From an uncultured Acidimicrobiales bacterium (GTDB lineage: Bacteria; Actinomycetota; Acidimicrobiia; Acidimicrobiales; AC-14), in contig CADCTB010000222.1 of the NCBI GenBank assembly GCA_902805665.1, forward strand, positions 1 through 38,749: DNA of 38,749 bases, read 5' to 3'. Of the stretch, positions 24,310 through 31,039 are shown piece after piece; within the stretch, counting starts at the first letter, position 1, and every line of letters begins with the position of its first letter. The notes under the pieces were generated by a model that worked only from the letters and a program-made list of their open reading frames with translations, was not told the origin of the DNA and searched no databases. The position numbers were made by a program, and so were the translations under genes.

Positions 24310-24486
24310 CGGTGCAGCTGCGGAACGCGACGAGTCCCAGTGGTGTGTGCGCTGCCGTCCGTGGAGCGGACGCGGGCGCATGCGACGAGATGCCCAGGTA
24401 AGGCGATGACCCCGGGGTAACCCCGGAGCGATCCGGTCCCGCCCGAAGGCGGTCCGGACAGGTCTCGCGTCGCCGCAGCTGCACCG
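24310..24486 (-). ncRNA. Retron msr-msd RNA
   Basis: Read on the minus strand directly before the RT. Arm a1 (24465-24486) and arm a2 (24310-24330) pair over CGGTGCAGCTGCGG (14 bp perfect) plus ACGCGA (6 bp) with a small bulge. After a1 come G residues (GAGAC) that could hold the branching guanosine. Then two msr hairpins: 24432-24458 (TCCGG and CCGCC closed by loop TTCG) and 24412-24426 (CCGGGG-TTA-CCCCGG). The msd part follows, with a long stem-loop at 24348-24380 (TGCGC/GCGCA, inner CGTCCG/CGGACG, loop CTCCA). Order and spacing match the retron plan. The expected msDNA is roughly 80 nt. Confidence 0.82.
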
Positions 24487-24543
24487 CCCCGAACCCTACC
24501 GACCGCTCATCTCCGCGTCCTCAAGGCCCTCGGTGGGCCCGTC

Positions 24544-24549
24544 GATACT
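24544..24549 (+). promoter_or_regulatory. -10 element of the small membrane-protein gene
   Basis: GATACT lies 6 nt before GTG 24556, consistent with a leaderless transcript. The -35 (TCAAGG, 24521-24526) is weak. Confidence 0.45.
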
Positions 24550-24555
24550 CACGCG

Positions 24556-24891
24556 GTGAGGGCGAGTGTGACGGCGCGGGACTACGGCTGGCTGTCGCTC
24601 GCCGTGCTCATGGCCGTCCTCACCGTTCTGAACACCATCGCGTGTGTCATCGCCGTCTCGAGGGGCAACGTCGTCGGCCTCGTGCGGCTGCCGGTGTCAT
24701 TGCTGTTCGGCTACTGGATGGCCGTCGGCGCATGGCGGCGGACGCGATGGGGGCTCGTCATTGTCGACGCCACCCAGATGACCCCGGCGCTCGACGCCAC
24801 CCACACCAGGCGGCTGATCCTCGTCGGAGCCGTCTGCTGCATCGCCCTGACGTCCGCCCTTGCCCTGCAGGTCGTCGCGGGAAGAGCCTGA
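24556..24891 (+). CDS. Small membrane protein of unknown function
   Basis: A 111-aa protein with three hydrophobic segments: about 12-34, 42-62 and 86-107. Between the second and third lies a loop with DATQMTPALDATHTRR. I do not recognise the family. It is divergent from the retron RNA (about 70 nt from the a1 arm) and convergent with the receiver-domain gene. It could be a small effector linked to the retron, but nothing in the sequence shows this. Confidence 0.65.
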   Translation: MRASVTARDYGWLSLAVLMAVLTVLNTIACVIAVSRGNVVGLVRLPVSLLFGYWMAVGAWRRTRWGLVIVDATQMTPALDATHTRRLILVGAVCCIALTSALALQVVAGRA

Positions 24892-24907
24892 AACAAACCC
24901 CCAGGGA

Positions 24908-25330
24908 TCAGCCGGCGGCGGCGGGGATGGCGGCGACGACCTCCCGGGCATTCACCGGCTTGACCAGGTAGGCGTCCGCCCCTGCCGCCTGCGCCTGCTC
25001 CTTGACAGTGGTGTCGGTGTTGAACGAGATCACGACGATGGCCAGGTGGGGGAAGCCGGCCCGGAGGGCCGTGATGGTGGCCACGCCTTCGGTTACCGGG
25101 ACAGGAAGCTCGACGACGGCCAGGTCGGCTTTGTGCTGCCCTACGACCGCGAGGGCGTCAGTTTCGCCGTCGGCCTCACCGACCACCGCGGCGTCGACCC
25201 CGGAGTGCTCGAACACCTGGCGCATGACCGCACGCCGGTCGGCGCGGGCGTCGATGAGCACCACCCGGGTCCGGACCTCGTTCGCTTCGGGCTCCGAGGA
25301 GGGCGGGAGCGTGTCGGTCCGGCTGGTCAT
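24908..25330 (-). CDS. Receiver-domain protein with Glu at the phosphoacceptor site
   Basis: A stand-alone CheY-like domain of 140 aa after a 20-residue polar start. The conserved Ser/Thr (S102 in VVIS) and Lys (K124 in YLVKP) are present. The acidic pair is reduced to D27, and the phosphorylated Asp is replaced by E74 (LAVVELPVP in place of LxxLDLxMP). Glu often mimics the phosphorylated state, so this may be a pseudo-receiver. ATG 25330 overlaps the stop of the zinc-ribbon gene as ATGA, so the pair is probably coupled. Confidence 0.85.
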   Translation of the reverse strand: MTSRTDTLPPSSEPEANEVRTRVVLIDARADRRAVMRQVFEHSGVDAAVVGEADGETDALAVVGQHKADLAVVELPVPVTEGVATITALRAGFPHLAIVVISFNTDTTVKEQAQAAGADAYLVKPVNAREVVAAIPAAAG

Positions 25331-25614
25331 GAGGGGTGGCTCCCGTCGTGTTCGGCCGCGTGCGGGGGGACGATGGTGAGGGTGGCCGAGCTGCGGCTGC
25401 GCTTCGGGAACGCGATGGCCTGGCACGATGCGCAGAGCGACCAGTCCTTGCCGCGCCGACCCTGGATGTCGAGGATGGGCAGGTCCTCGAAGACGACCCG
25501 GCACCGAACGCACCGCTGCGACGCCAGGTCGTCGTCAGCCTCGAGGGCCGGAAGGGCCACCGCCTCGGGTGCGAGGAGGGCGAACAGCTGCGGGGTCTCG
25601 TCTCTATCCATCAA
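25327..25614 (-). CDS. Small zinc-ribbon protein
   Basis: A 95-aa protein with C35-x2-C38 and C61-x2-C64, a likely zinc ribbon (RCVRCRVVFEDLPILDI and SLCASCQAIAF). The first 30 residues are acidic and hydrophobic, the last 25 basic and Ser-rich. No named family is recognised. Translation is coupled to the receiver protein by a 4-nt overlap, which suggests the two proteins work together. Confidence 0.7.
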   Translation of the reverse strand: MMDRDETPQLFALLAPEAVALPALEADDDLASQRCVRCRVVFEDLPILDIQGRRGKDWSLCASCQAIAFPKRSRSSATLTIVPPHAAEHDGSHPS

Positions 25615-25801
25615 GCGCTCCTCTGGTCAGGCTCAGAGAGGGCGTCGGGCCTGTGCGACGGGTGGTCGGGTGGACCATCCGGGCAAACGAGGCGTCCCCA
25701 ACAAGTCGGGTTTCGTGTTTTTCATCCTACCACCGCGCCTGTTCCGGCCCTGGAGGCATTGACCTACGGAGACCGGCTTCCTCGGGACGCTTCCCGGGTA
25801 C

Positions 25802-26050
25802 ATGTCCGGCATGGACGACGACGAGAACCAAAGCCCAAGCCTGCTGGATCGGCTCCGAGGGACCGGGGTCGGCGTCGAGGACCCCAACATCGTGGGCGAT
25901 GTGGGCCCCACCGACATCCCGCCTGGCCGCGACGGTGAGGGCGACGGCCTGTTCGCCGACCCCCCGGACCCGTCGGAGTCCGTTGATGCGGCCGAGCCTG
26001 TCGACTCGATCGAGCCTCCGGATCTGCTGGCCGAGGACCCCACCCCGTAA
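25802..26050 (+). CDS. Short acidic protein of unknown function
   Basis: An 82-aa, strongly acidic and Pro-rich peptide beginning MSGMDDDENQSPSLLDRLRG and ending LLAEDPTP. It is probably disordered. It ends 2 nt before the beta-helix protein gene on the same strand, so the two form an operon. ATG 25802 or 25811 could be the start. The 187 nt upstream (25615-25801) hold no clear gene. Confidence 0.55.
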   Translation: MSGMDDDENQSPSLLDRLRGTGVGVEDPNIVGDVGPTDIPPGRDGEGDGLFADPPDPSESVDAAEPVDSIEPPDLLAEDPTP

Positions 26051-26052
26051 AC

Positions 26053-27102
26053 ATGAGCGAAGGCGGCGCAATCGACTGCGGCGTGGAGATCGGCCGCGAC
26101 ACCACGCTGGCGGCCGATGTCGCGTGTGTCCAGGCGCCGGCGTTGGTGATCGTCGCCGACGGTGTCACGATCGACCTGGGCGGCCACACCGTCTCCGGCG
26201 ACCCGAACCGCACCGAGGGCCCGGGCATCGTGTTGCGGGGAGTGACCGGGTGCACGGTCCGGAACGGCACGGTGCGTCATTTCGAGGCGGGGATCGCCGT
26301 CGAAGGCGGCTCGGGCAACGTGATCGAGGGCCTGACCATCGAGGACAACGTGGGGACGCCAGGCGCTGATTACGGCGACGGCATCGTCCTCAACAACTCG
26401 ACCGGCAACACGGTCCGGGGCAACGTCGTGCGTCGCAACGGACCGTTCAGCGGCATCTCACTCGGGCCGCGGGCCTCGGCCAACGAGGTGGTCGGCAACA
26501 CGGTGGCCGACAACAACATGGGCCACGTCCCGTTCCCCGAGGCCGGCCGCCAGACCATGGGCATCCGCATCGAGGGACCGGCAGCGAACGAGAACCGGAT
26601 CATGGGCAACACCGTCACCGGCAGTGGCTGTGACGGCATCGTCGTCCTGGCCACCTGTGACAATCCCGACGACGAGCCTCCGTGTGTCGGGACGCCGCCG
26701 AACGAGCGCAACGAGATCGCGGAGAACACCTCGAGCGGCAACGGCACCAGCGGCCGCGGCTGCGGCGTCCGGTTGTTCAGCATGCCGCTGCCGATGCCTC
26801 CGCTCCACAACATCGTCCGCGACAATGTCGCCGACGACAACACGTCGTACGGGATCGCCCTGGACGGACTGCCGCTCCGAGCCCCGGGCAACCAGGCGAT
26901 CCGCAACCGCGGCCAGGGCAACGGCGAGTTCGACGGGTCCGACGGCACGCTGATGCCGCCGTGCGGTCGCAACGTCTGGGCGGGCAACGAGTTCGGCACC
27001 GTGAACCAGCCGTGCGTCTCCCGGGCGGAAGAGGACCGACCGCAGGACACCTTCAATGCAGCACCGGCCCACACAGAGAAGGGGGAGCAAGATGGCAGAT
27101 GA
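26053..27102 (+). CDS. Right-handed parallel beta-helix protein (NosD/CASH-like)
   Basis: Repeats of the form N-x-V/I-x-G-N-x-V/I are spread over residues 45-320 (GNVIEGLTIEDN, GNTVRGNVVRRN, ANEVVGNTVADN, ENRIMGNTVTGS, RNEIAENTSSGN). This is the pectate-lyase-like beta-helix found in NosD, carbohydrate-binding and C5-epimerase proteins. A short motif near the start (ITLAADV-like, TIDLGGHTVSG) opens the helix. No signal peptide is visible, which is odd for this fold. Two Cys pairs (near CDNPDDEPPC) may form disulfides if it is exported. It overlaps the next gene by 11 nt. Confidence 0.82.
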   Translation: MSEGGAIDCGVEIGRDTTLAADVACVQAPALVIVADGVTIDLGGHTVSGDPNRTEGPGIVLRGVTGCTVRNGTVRHFEAGIAVEGGSGNVIEGLTIEDNVGTPGADYGDGIVLNNSTGNTVRGNVVRRNGPFSGISLGPRASANEVVGNTVADNNMGHVPFPEAGRQTMGIRIEGPAANENRIMGNTVTGSGCDGIVVLATCDNPDDEPPCVGTPPNERNEIAENTSSGNGTSGRGCGVRLFSMPLPMPPLHNIVRDNVADDNTSYGIALDGLPLRAPGNQAIRNRGQGNGEFDGSDGTLMPPCGRNVWAGNEFGTVNQPCVSRAEEDRPQDTFNAAPAHTEKGEQDGR

Positions 27103-27391
27103 GCAGTGCACCGTCATCGTCGCCTACGAGGTGGCGCACGAGGACGCCGAGAGGTTCCTGGACTCCTGGGAGAAGGCGAACGCGCCCCTGAAGGAGCAGC
27201 CGGGCTTCCTGAGCACCGCGCTGCACCGGGCCGTGTCGGCGAACCCCGACTTCCGGTTCGTGAACATCAGTTGCTGGGAGAGCGCTGACGCATTCCGGGC
27301 CGCGACGTGCAGTCAGGAGTTCCAGGCCGCGTCGGCGAGGCTCCAGCCCTTCTCGCTCCACGCCTCGGCGTACGAGGTCGTCCGCAGCTGA
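27092..27391 (+). CDS. ABM-domain (antibiotic biosynthesis monooxygenase-like) protein
   Basis: A 99-aa dimeric alpha/beta ferredoxin-like protein. The pattern is CTVIVAYEVAHEDAERFLDSW, then QPGFLSTALHR and FRFVNISCWESADAFRAA, ending in a strand with YEVV. Relatives include quinol monooxygenases and heme-degrading enzymes; residues fixing heme or quinone use are not clear. ATG 27092 was chosen for the GGGGGAG site 4 nt upstream; it lies inside the end of the beta-helix gene. Confidence 0.82.
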   Translation: MADEQCTVIVAYEVAHEDAERFLDSWEKANAPLKEQPGFLSTALHRAVSANPDFRFVNISCWESADAFRAATCSQEFQAASARLQPFSLHASAYEVVRS

Positions 27392-27394
27392 CTC

Positions 27395-29038
27395 TCAGCC
27401 GGGGAGCACGGCGCGGCGGACGGCTCGGACCACCGTGCGCTCGTCGACTCGGCGCACGGTCAAGTCGTCGGTGAGCGCCCGCACGACATAGATCCCCCGA
27501 CCGGTTTCCGCTTCCAGGTCGGGATCCTCGAGCCGGTGGCTGAGCTCCATGCCCGGCCCGTCGTCCTCCACCTCCACGACGAGCGCGTCGCCGTCGGCCC
27601 AGGCCCGCATGGTCAGGGCACCCGGCGTGCCGCTGGCGTGGCGGACCGCGTTCGAGCACAGCTCCGAGGCGACAAGAAGCAGGTCGGCCCGCTCGGCGTC
27701 GTCGAGCGCGAGGTGCTCCATCCAGTCGCCCAGCAGGTGGCGGGCCAGCGGCACGGTGGCCAGGCTGGGTGAGAACCGGTACTCGAAAGCCCCCAAGGCG
27801 GGACTGGAGTCGGTTCCCGGCGGTATCCGACGGCGGAGGACGAGGGCCAGGGAGTCGTCGCGCCGCATCGCTCCGGATAGAGACCGCTCGACGAGGGCCC
27901 GGGCCAGGTGGGGGGCGGGGTACTGAGCCGTCTCGGCCGCCGCCCTGGTGATGCGCTCGAGCCCGAGGAGGATGTCCTTGCCGGCCTCGATGAGGCCGTC
28001 GGTGTACAGGATCAGCGTGTCGCTCCGGTCGAGAGTCAGCTCGACCACCCGTGTCGTGCCCGCGCCCGGGTAGCCGATCGGGATGCCGGGCGCGGCGACC
28101 TGGTGGGCTTCGCCGTCGCCCGTGACCACCAGGGCCGGCGGATGGCCGCCACCGGCCAGTCGCACGTGGCCGTCGGCCGGCCGGTACCGGGCCACCATCA
28201 CCGTGGCCACCAGGTCGGGGCTCTGGGCGGTGGTGAGCGTGTCGGCCCGGGCGACGAGGTCCTCCATGGGGCAGCCGTCGAGGGTGAGCAGCCGCAGGGC
28301 GTGGCAGACGCTGACCGCCTCCTTGGTGGCGCCCACGCCCTTGCCCATGACGTCGACGATGGCCAGGTGCAGGTCGCCGTCGGGGAGCACCAGCCAGTCG
28401 TAGAGATCGCCGCCGGTGGGGGAGCTGGGGTCGGCCGAGACGTAGTGCACGCCCAGCTCGGCGGCCTCGGCCACCACGGCGGGGGGCTGGACGGCCTCCT
28501 GGAGCTGGTGGACGATCTCCCGCTGCACGGCCTGGAGCTCGGCCAGCCGCTCCATCGTCTCCAGGTTGTCGAAGGCCACGCCGAGGTGGTCGGCGAGGGC
28601 GGCGGTGGCCGCCTCGTCGATGGCCCCGAAGAACTTGGTGTCGGGGTGGACGAGCAGCAGCGTCCCGTGGGCGGTCGCGTTGGCGCCCATGACGGCCACC
28701 GCGAAGCAGCTGGCGTCGGCGGGAAGCTCCATCCGCTGGAGGAAGCGGCGATGGCGGCGGTCGAGGGCCAGGTCGTCCGAGCGCAGGATCAGCCCTCGCC
28801 CCGCGTCAGGACGGACCATGCGGGCCAGTGCCGGGCGGGCGAAACGGTCGATCTCGCCGACCGGTGCGCCCGACACCGAGATCATGTCGACCCGCGCCCC
28901 CAGGCCGACGAAGGCGGCGAACGCGGCCTGGGTGAGCGCCCGGGCCTCCTCGGTCACCCACTGGAGCTTGTCGGCGATCTCACCTGTGCCGTGGACGGCC
29001 CGAGCAGCCCGAGCGAGCACCTCCACGTGGGAGCGCAT
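27395..29038 (-). CDS. GAF-SpoIIE (PP2C) phosphatase with C-terminal RsbW-like ATPase domain
   Basis: Residues 10-175 are a GAF domain. Residues 195-400 are a PP2C/SpoIIE phosphatase (TGGDLYDWLVLPDGDLHLAIVDVMGKGV, GGGHPPALVV, LYTDGLIEA, MRRDDSLALVLRR). Residues 415-545 are a HATPase of the RsbW/anti-sigma type (ELCSNAVRHASG, VEDDGPGM, ETGRGIYVV). The fusion joins the two opposing enzymes of a partner-switching circuit: kinase and phosphatase for an anti-anti-sigma factor. No sigma factor or STAS protein is nearby. It is common in actinobacteria and probably senses a small molecule through GAF. Confidence 0.92.
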   Translation of the reverse strand: MRSHVEVLARAARAVHGTGEIADKLQWVTEEARALTQAAFAAFVGLGARVDMISVSGAPVGEIDRFARPALARMVRPDAGRGLILRSDDLALDRRHRRFLQRMELPADASCFAVAVMGANATAHGTLLLVHPDTKFFGAIDEAATAALADHLGVAFDNLETMERLAELQAVQREIVHQLQEAVQPPAVVAEAAELGVHYVSADPSSPTGGDLYDWLVLPDGDLHLAIVDVMGKGVGATKEAVSVCHALRLLTLDGCPMEDLVARADTLTTAQSPDLVATVMVARYRPADGHVRLAGGGHPPALVVTGDGEAHQVAAPGIPIGYPGAGTTRVVELTLDRSDTLILYTDGLIEAGKDILLGLERITRAAAETAQYPAPHLARALVERSLSGAMRRDDSLALVLRRRIPPGTDSSPALGAFEYRFSPSLATVPLARHLLGDWMEHLALDDAERADLLLVASELCSNAVRHASGTPGALTMRAWADGDALVVEVEDDGPGMELSHRLEDPDLEAETGRGIYVVRALTDDLTVRRVDERTVVRAVRRAVLPG

Positions 29039-29072
29039 CGGGTGAGGCTAGCGGGTCGGTAGCGTGCGGAAC

Positions 29073-29834
29073 ATGCGCTGGAAAGGGGACGCTGACACCG
29101 CGAACGGCGTCCGGGAGCGGGCGTTCGAGGTCGAGGTCGACGGTCGGGCGGTGCCCGGCATCCTCTGGGTGCCCGACGACGGGCCGGGACCTCGGCCTCT
29201 CGTGCTCCTCGGCCATGGCGCCACCCGTCACAAGCGCGTCGACTACCTCCTGGCCCTCGGCCGGCGTCTCGCGAGCGACTACGGGTTCGCAGTCGCAGCC
29301 ATCGACGGCGCCGGCCACGGTGAACGGCGGGCGCCCGGCCACAACGACGACATCGCCCTGTTCAGCGCCTTCCTCACCGAGTGGTCGCGTGAAGGGTCGA
29401 CCGACGACATGGTGGCGGACTGGCGGGCCACGCTCGACGCCCTGCGCGAGCTGGACGAGGTGGGCGACGGCCCGGTCGGCTACTGGGGACTGTCGATGGG
29501 CACGATCTACGGCGTCCCGCTCGTGGCGGCCGAGGCCCGTGTCCAGGTGGCCGTGTTCGGACTGATGGGGCTCGTCGGCCCGACGCGGGACCGCATGGCC
29601 GCCGATGCGGCGTCGATCAGCTGCCCGGTCCTGTTCATCCAGCAGTGGGACGACTCACTGATCCCCCGGCCGGAGACGTTCGAGCTGTTCGACACCCTGG
29701 GCTCGCTCGACAAGCGACTCCACGCCCACCCCGGCGAACATGCCGCGGTTCCCGTCGAGGAGATCGTCTTCTCGGCGCGGTTCCTGGCCCGCCACCTCGC
29801 TCCTCACGCCGGGGAGGACGCCGAGGGGAGGTGA
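29073..29834 (+). CDS. Alpha/beta hydrolase, dienelactone-hydrolase-like
   Basis: A 253-aa hydrolase. The oxyanion strand has LVLLGHGATRHK, the nucleophile elbow is GLSMG with S141, the acid is in QQWDDSLIP and the His in HPGEHAAVP. The GAGHGER segment is typical of the cap entry. The substrate is unknown; esters are likely. ATG 29073 is preferred to GTG 29064. Its last 31 nt overlap the end of bsaP on the other strand. Confidence 0.88.
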   Translation: MRWKGDADTANGVRERAFEVEVDGRAVPGILWVPDDGPGPRPLVLLGHGATRHKRVDYLLALGRRLASDYGFAVAAIDGAGHGERRAPGHNDDIALFSAFLTEWSREGSTDDMVADWRATLDALRELDEVGDGPVGYWGLSMGTIYGVPLVAAEARVQVAVFGLMGLVGPTRDRMAADAASISCPVLFIQQWDDSLIPRPETFELFDTLGSLDKRLHAHPGEHAAVPVEEIVFSARFLARHLAPHAGEDAEGR

Positions 29835-30001
29835 GCGGCGTCCCGGGGGCAGCGGGTGACGACGTGGCCCGGGAAGACCTGCACGGCCAGCCGTCTCCCG
29901 CACTCCGGGCAGAAGCGCGGCGGGTCGAGATCGCTCGTGCAGCCGCCCGGGCAGCCGGCTGACGGTCGCCCGCAGCCGGTGCAGAAGGCGGTGGATGTCA
30001 C
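29804..30001 (-). CDS. bsaP: Biotin synthase auxiliary protein BsaP
   Basis: A 65-aa Cys-rich peptide: [12 protein letters not shown], then [19 protein letters not shown] and a final Cys. The pattern of CxxC pairs and PPRxCPxCxRR matches BsaP, an actinobacterial iron-sulfur helper needed for BioB turnover in mycobacteria. It starts with GTG overlapping the bioB stop (GTGA), the usual arrangement. It is short and easily missed. Confidence 0.87.
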   Translation of the reverse strand: MTSTAFCTGCGRPSAGCPGGCTSDLDPPRFCPECGRRLAVQVFPGHVVTRCPRDAAHLPSASSPA

Positions 30002-30996
30002 AGCACCTTCGAGAGCGCCCCCACCGGCATGCCGAGGTCGGCCAGCAGGTCGAGGTCGTCCTGGGGGGCCCGGCCCAGGGTGGTGAGGTAGTTGCCCACG
30101 ATGAGGGCGTTGATCCCGGAGGTGAGACCGAGGGCCTGGAGCTGGCGCAGGGTGACTTCCCGGCCGCCGGCGTAGCGGAGGATCACCCCGGGCAGGGCCA
30201 GGCGGAAGAGGGCGATCCAGCGGATGGCCTCGAGTGGCTCGACCAGGGCACGGTCGGCCATGGGCGTGCCCGGGCGCGGGTTCAGGAAGTTGACCGGCAC
30301 CTCGGCCGGATCGACGTCTCGCAGCTCGCCCAGGAGCTCCAGCCGCTGCTGGTCCGACTCGCCCATGCCCAGCAGCACGCCACAGCACAGCTCCATGCCG
30401 GCCTCGCGGACCAGGCGGCAGGTGTCGACCCGCTCCTGCCAGGTGTGGGTGGTCACGACCGAGGTGAAGAACGAGCGGGCCGTCTCGAGATTGTGGTTGT
30501 AGCGGTGGAGGCCGGCCTCGGCCAGGCGCCGGGCCTGGTCGGCGGTGAGGATTCCCAGGCTGGCCGCCACCTGGAGGCCGGTGCGGTCGCCGATGAGAGG
30601 GACCGCCTCGATCACCCGGGCCAGCGTCCGCTCGTCGGGGCCGCGCAGGGCGACGACGATGCAGAACTCCGACGCCCCGAGCCGGGCCGTCTCCTCGGCC
30701 GCGGCCAGCATCTCGTCGAGGCCCAGCAGCGGCGCGGCCCGCACCGGCGAGGCGAAGCGGGCCGACTGGCTGCAGAACCCGCAGTCCTCCGGGCAGCCGC
30801 CGGTCTTGGCCGAGATGATGCCCTCGACCTCCACGGTGGGCCCGCACCAGGCCAGGCGGACCTCGTGGGCCAGGGCGGCCAGGGCCGGAAGGGACTCGGG
30901 CCCCAGGGCGGCAAGGGTGGCGAGCTCGCCGGCGGTCAGCAGGCGCCGCTCCTCGAGCAGGGCGGTCGCCGCGAGATCGAGGGCGGGGGTCGTCAC
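29998..30996 (-). CDS. bioB: Biotin synthase
   Basis: A radical SAM enzyme that inserts sulfur into dethiobiotin. The cluster motif is C-x3-C-x2-C in [15 protein letters not shown], followed by [49 protein letters not shown] and [13 protein letters not shown] 30996 gives 332 aa; GTG 31029 would add 11 residues without family similarity. TAGATT stands 7 nt before 30996, so the mRNA may start at the codon. bsaP follows with a 4-nt overlap. No other bio genes are in the window. Confidence 0.95.
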   Translation of the reverse strand: MTTPALDLAATALLEERRLLTAGELATLAALGPESLPALAALAHEVRLAWCGPTVEVEGIISAKTGGCPEDCGFCSQSARFASPVRAAPLLGLDEMLAAAEETARLGASEFCIVVALRGPDERTLARVIEAVPLIGDRTGLQVAASLGILTADQARRLAEAGLHRYNHNLETARSFFTSVVTTHTWQERVDTCRLVREAGMELCCGVLLGMGESDQQRLELLGELRDVDPAEVPVNFLNPRPGTPMADRALVEPLEAIRWIALFRLALPGVILRYAGGREVTLRQLQALGLTSGINALIVGNYLTTLGRAPQDDLDLLADLGMPVGALSKVL

Positions 30997-31039
30997 CCGG
31001 GCAAATCTAGATCGCTCAAGCCCGGCCACCCCCCTGTCG

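Noticed and set aside
30545-31039. 165-residue N-terminal extension of the STAND ATPase
   Set aside because: This part of the open frame is antisense to bioB and has no family similarity; the ATPase motif begins after 31040.
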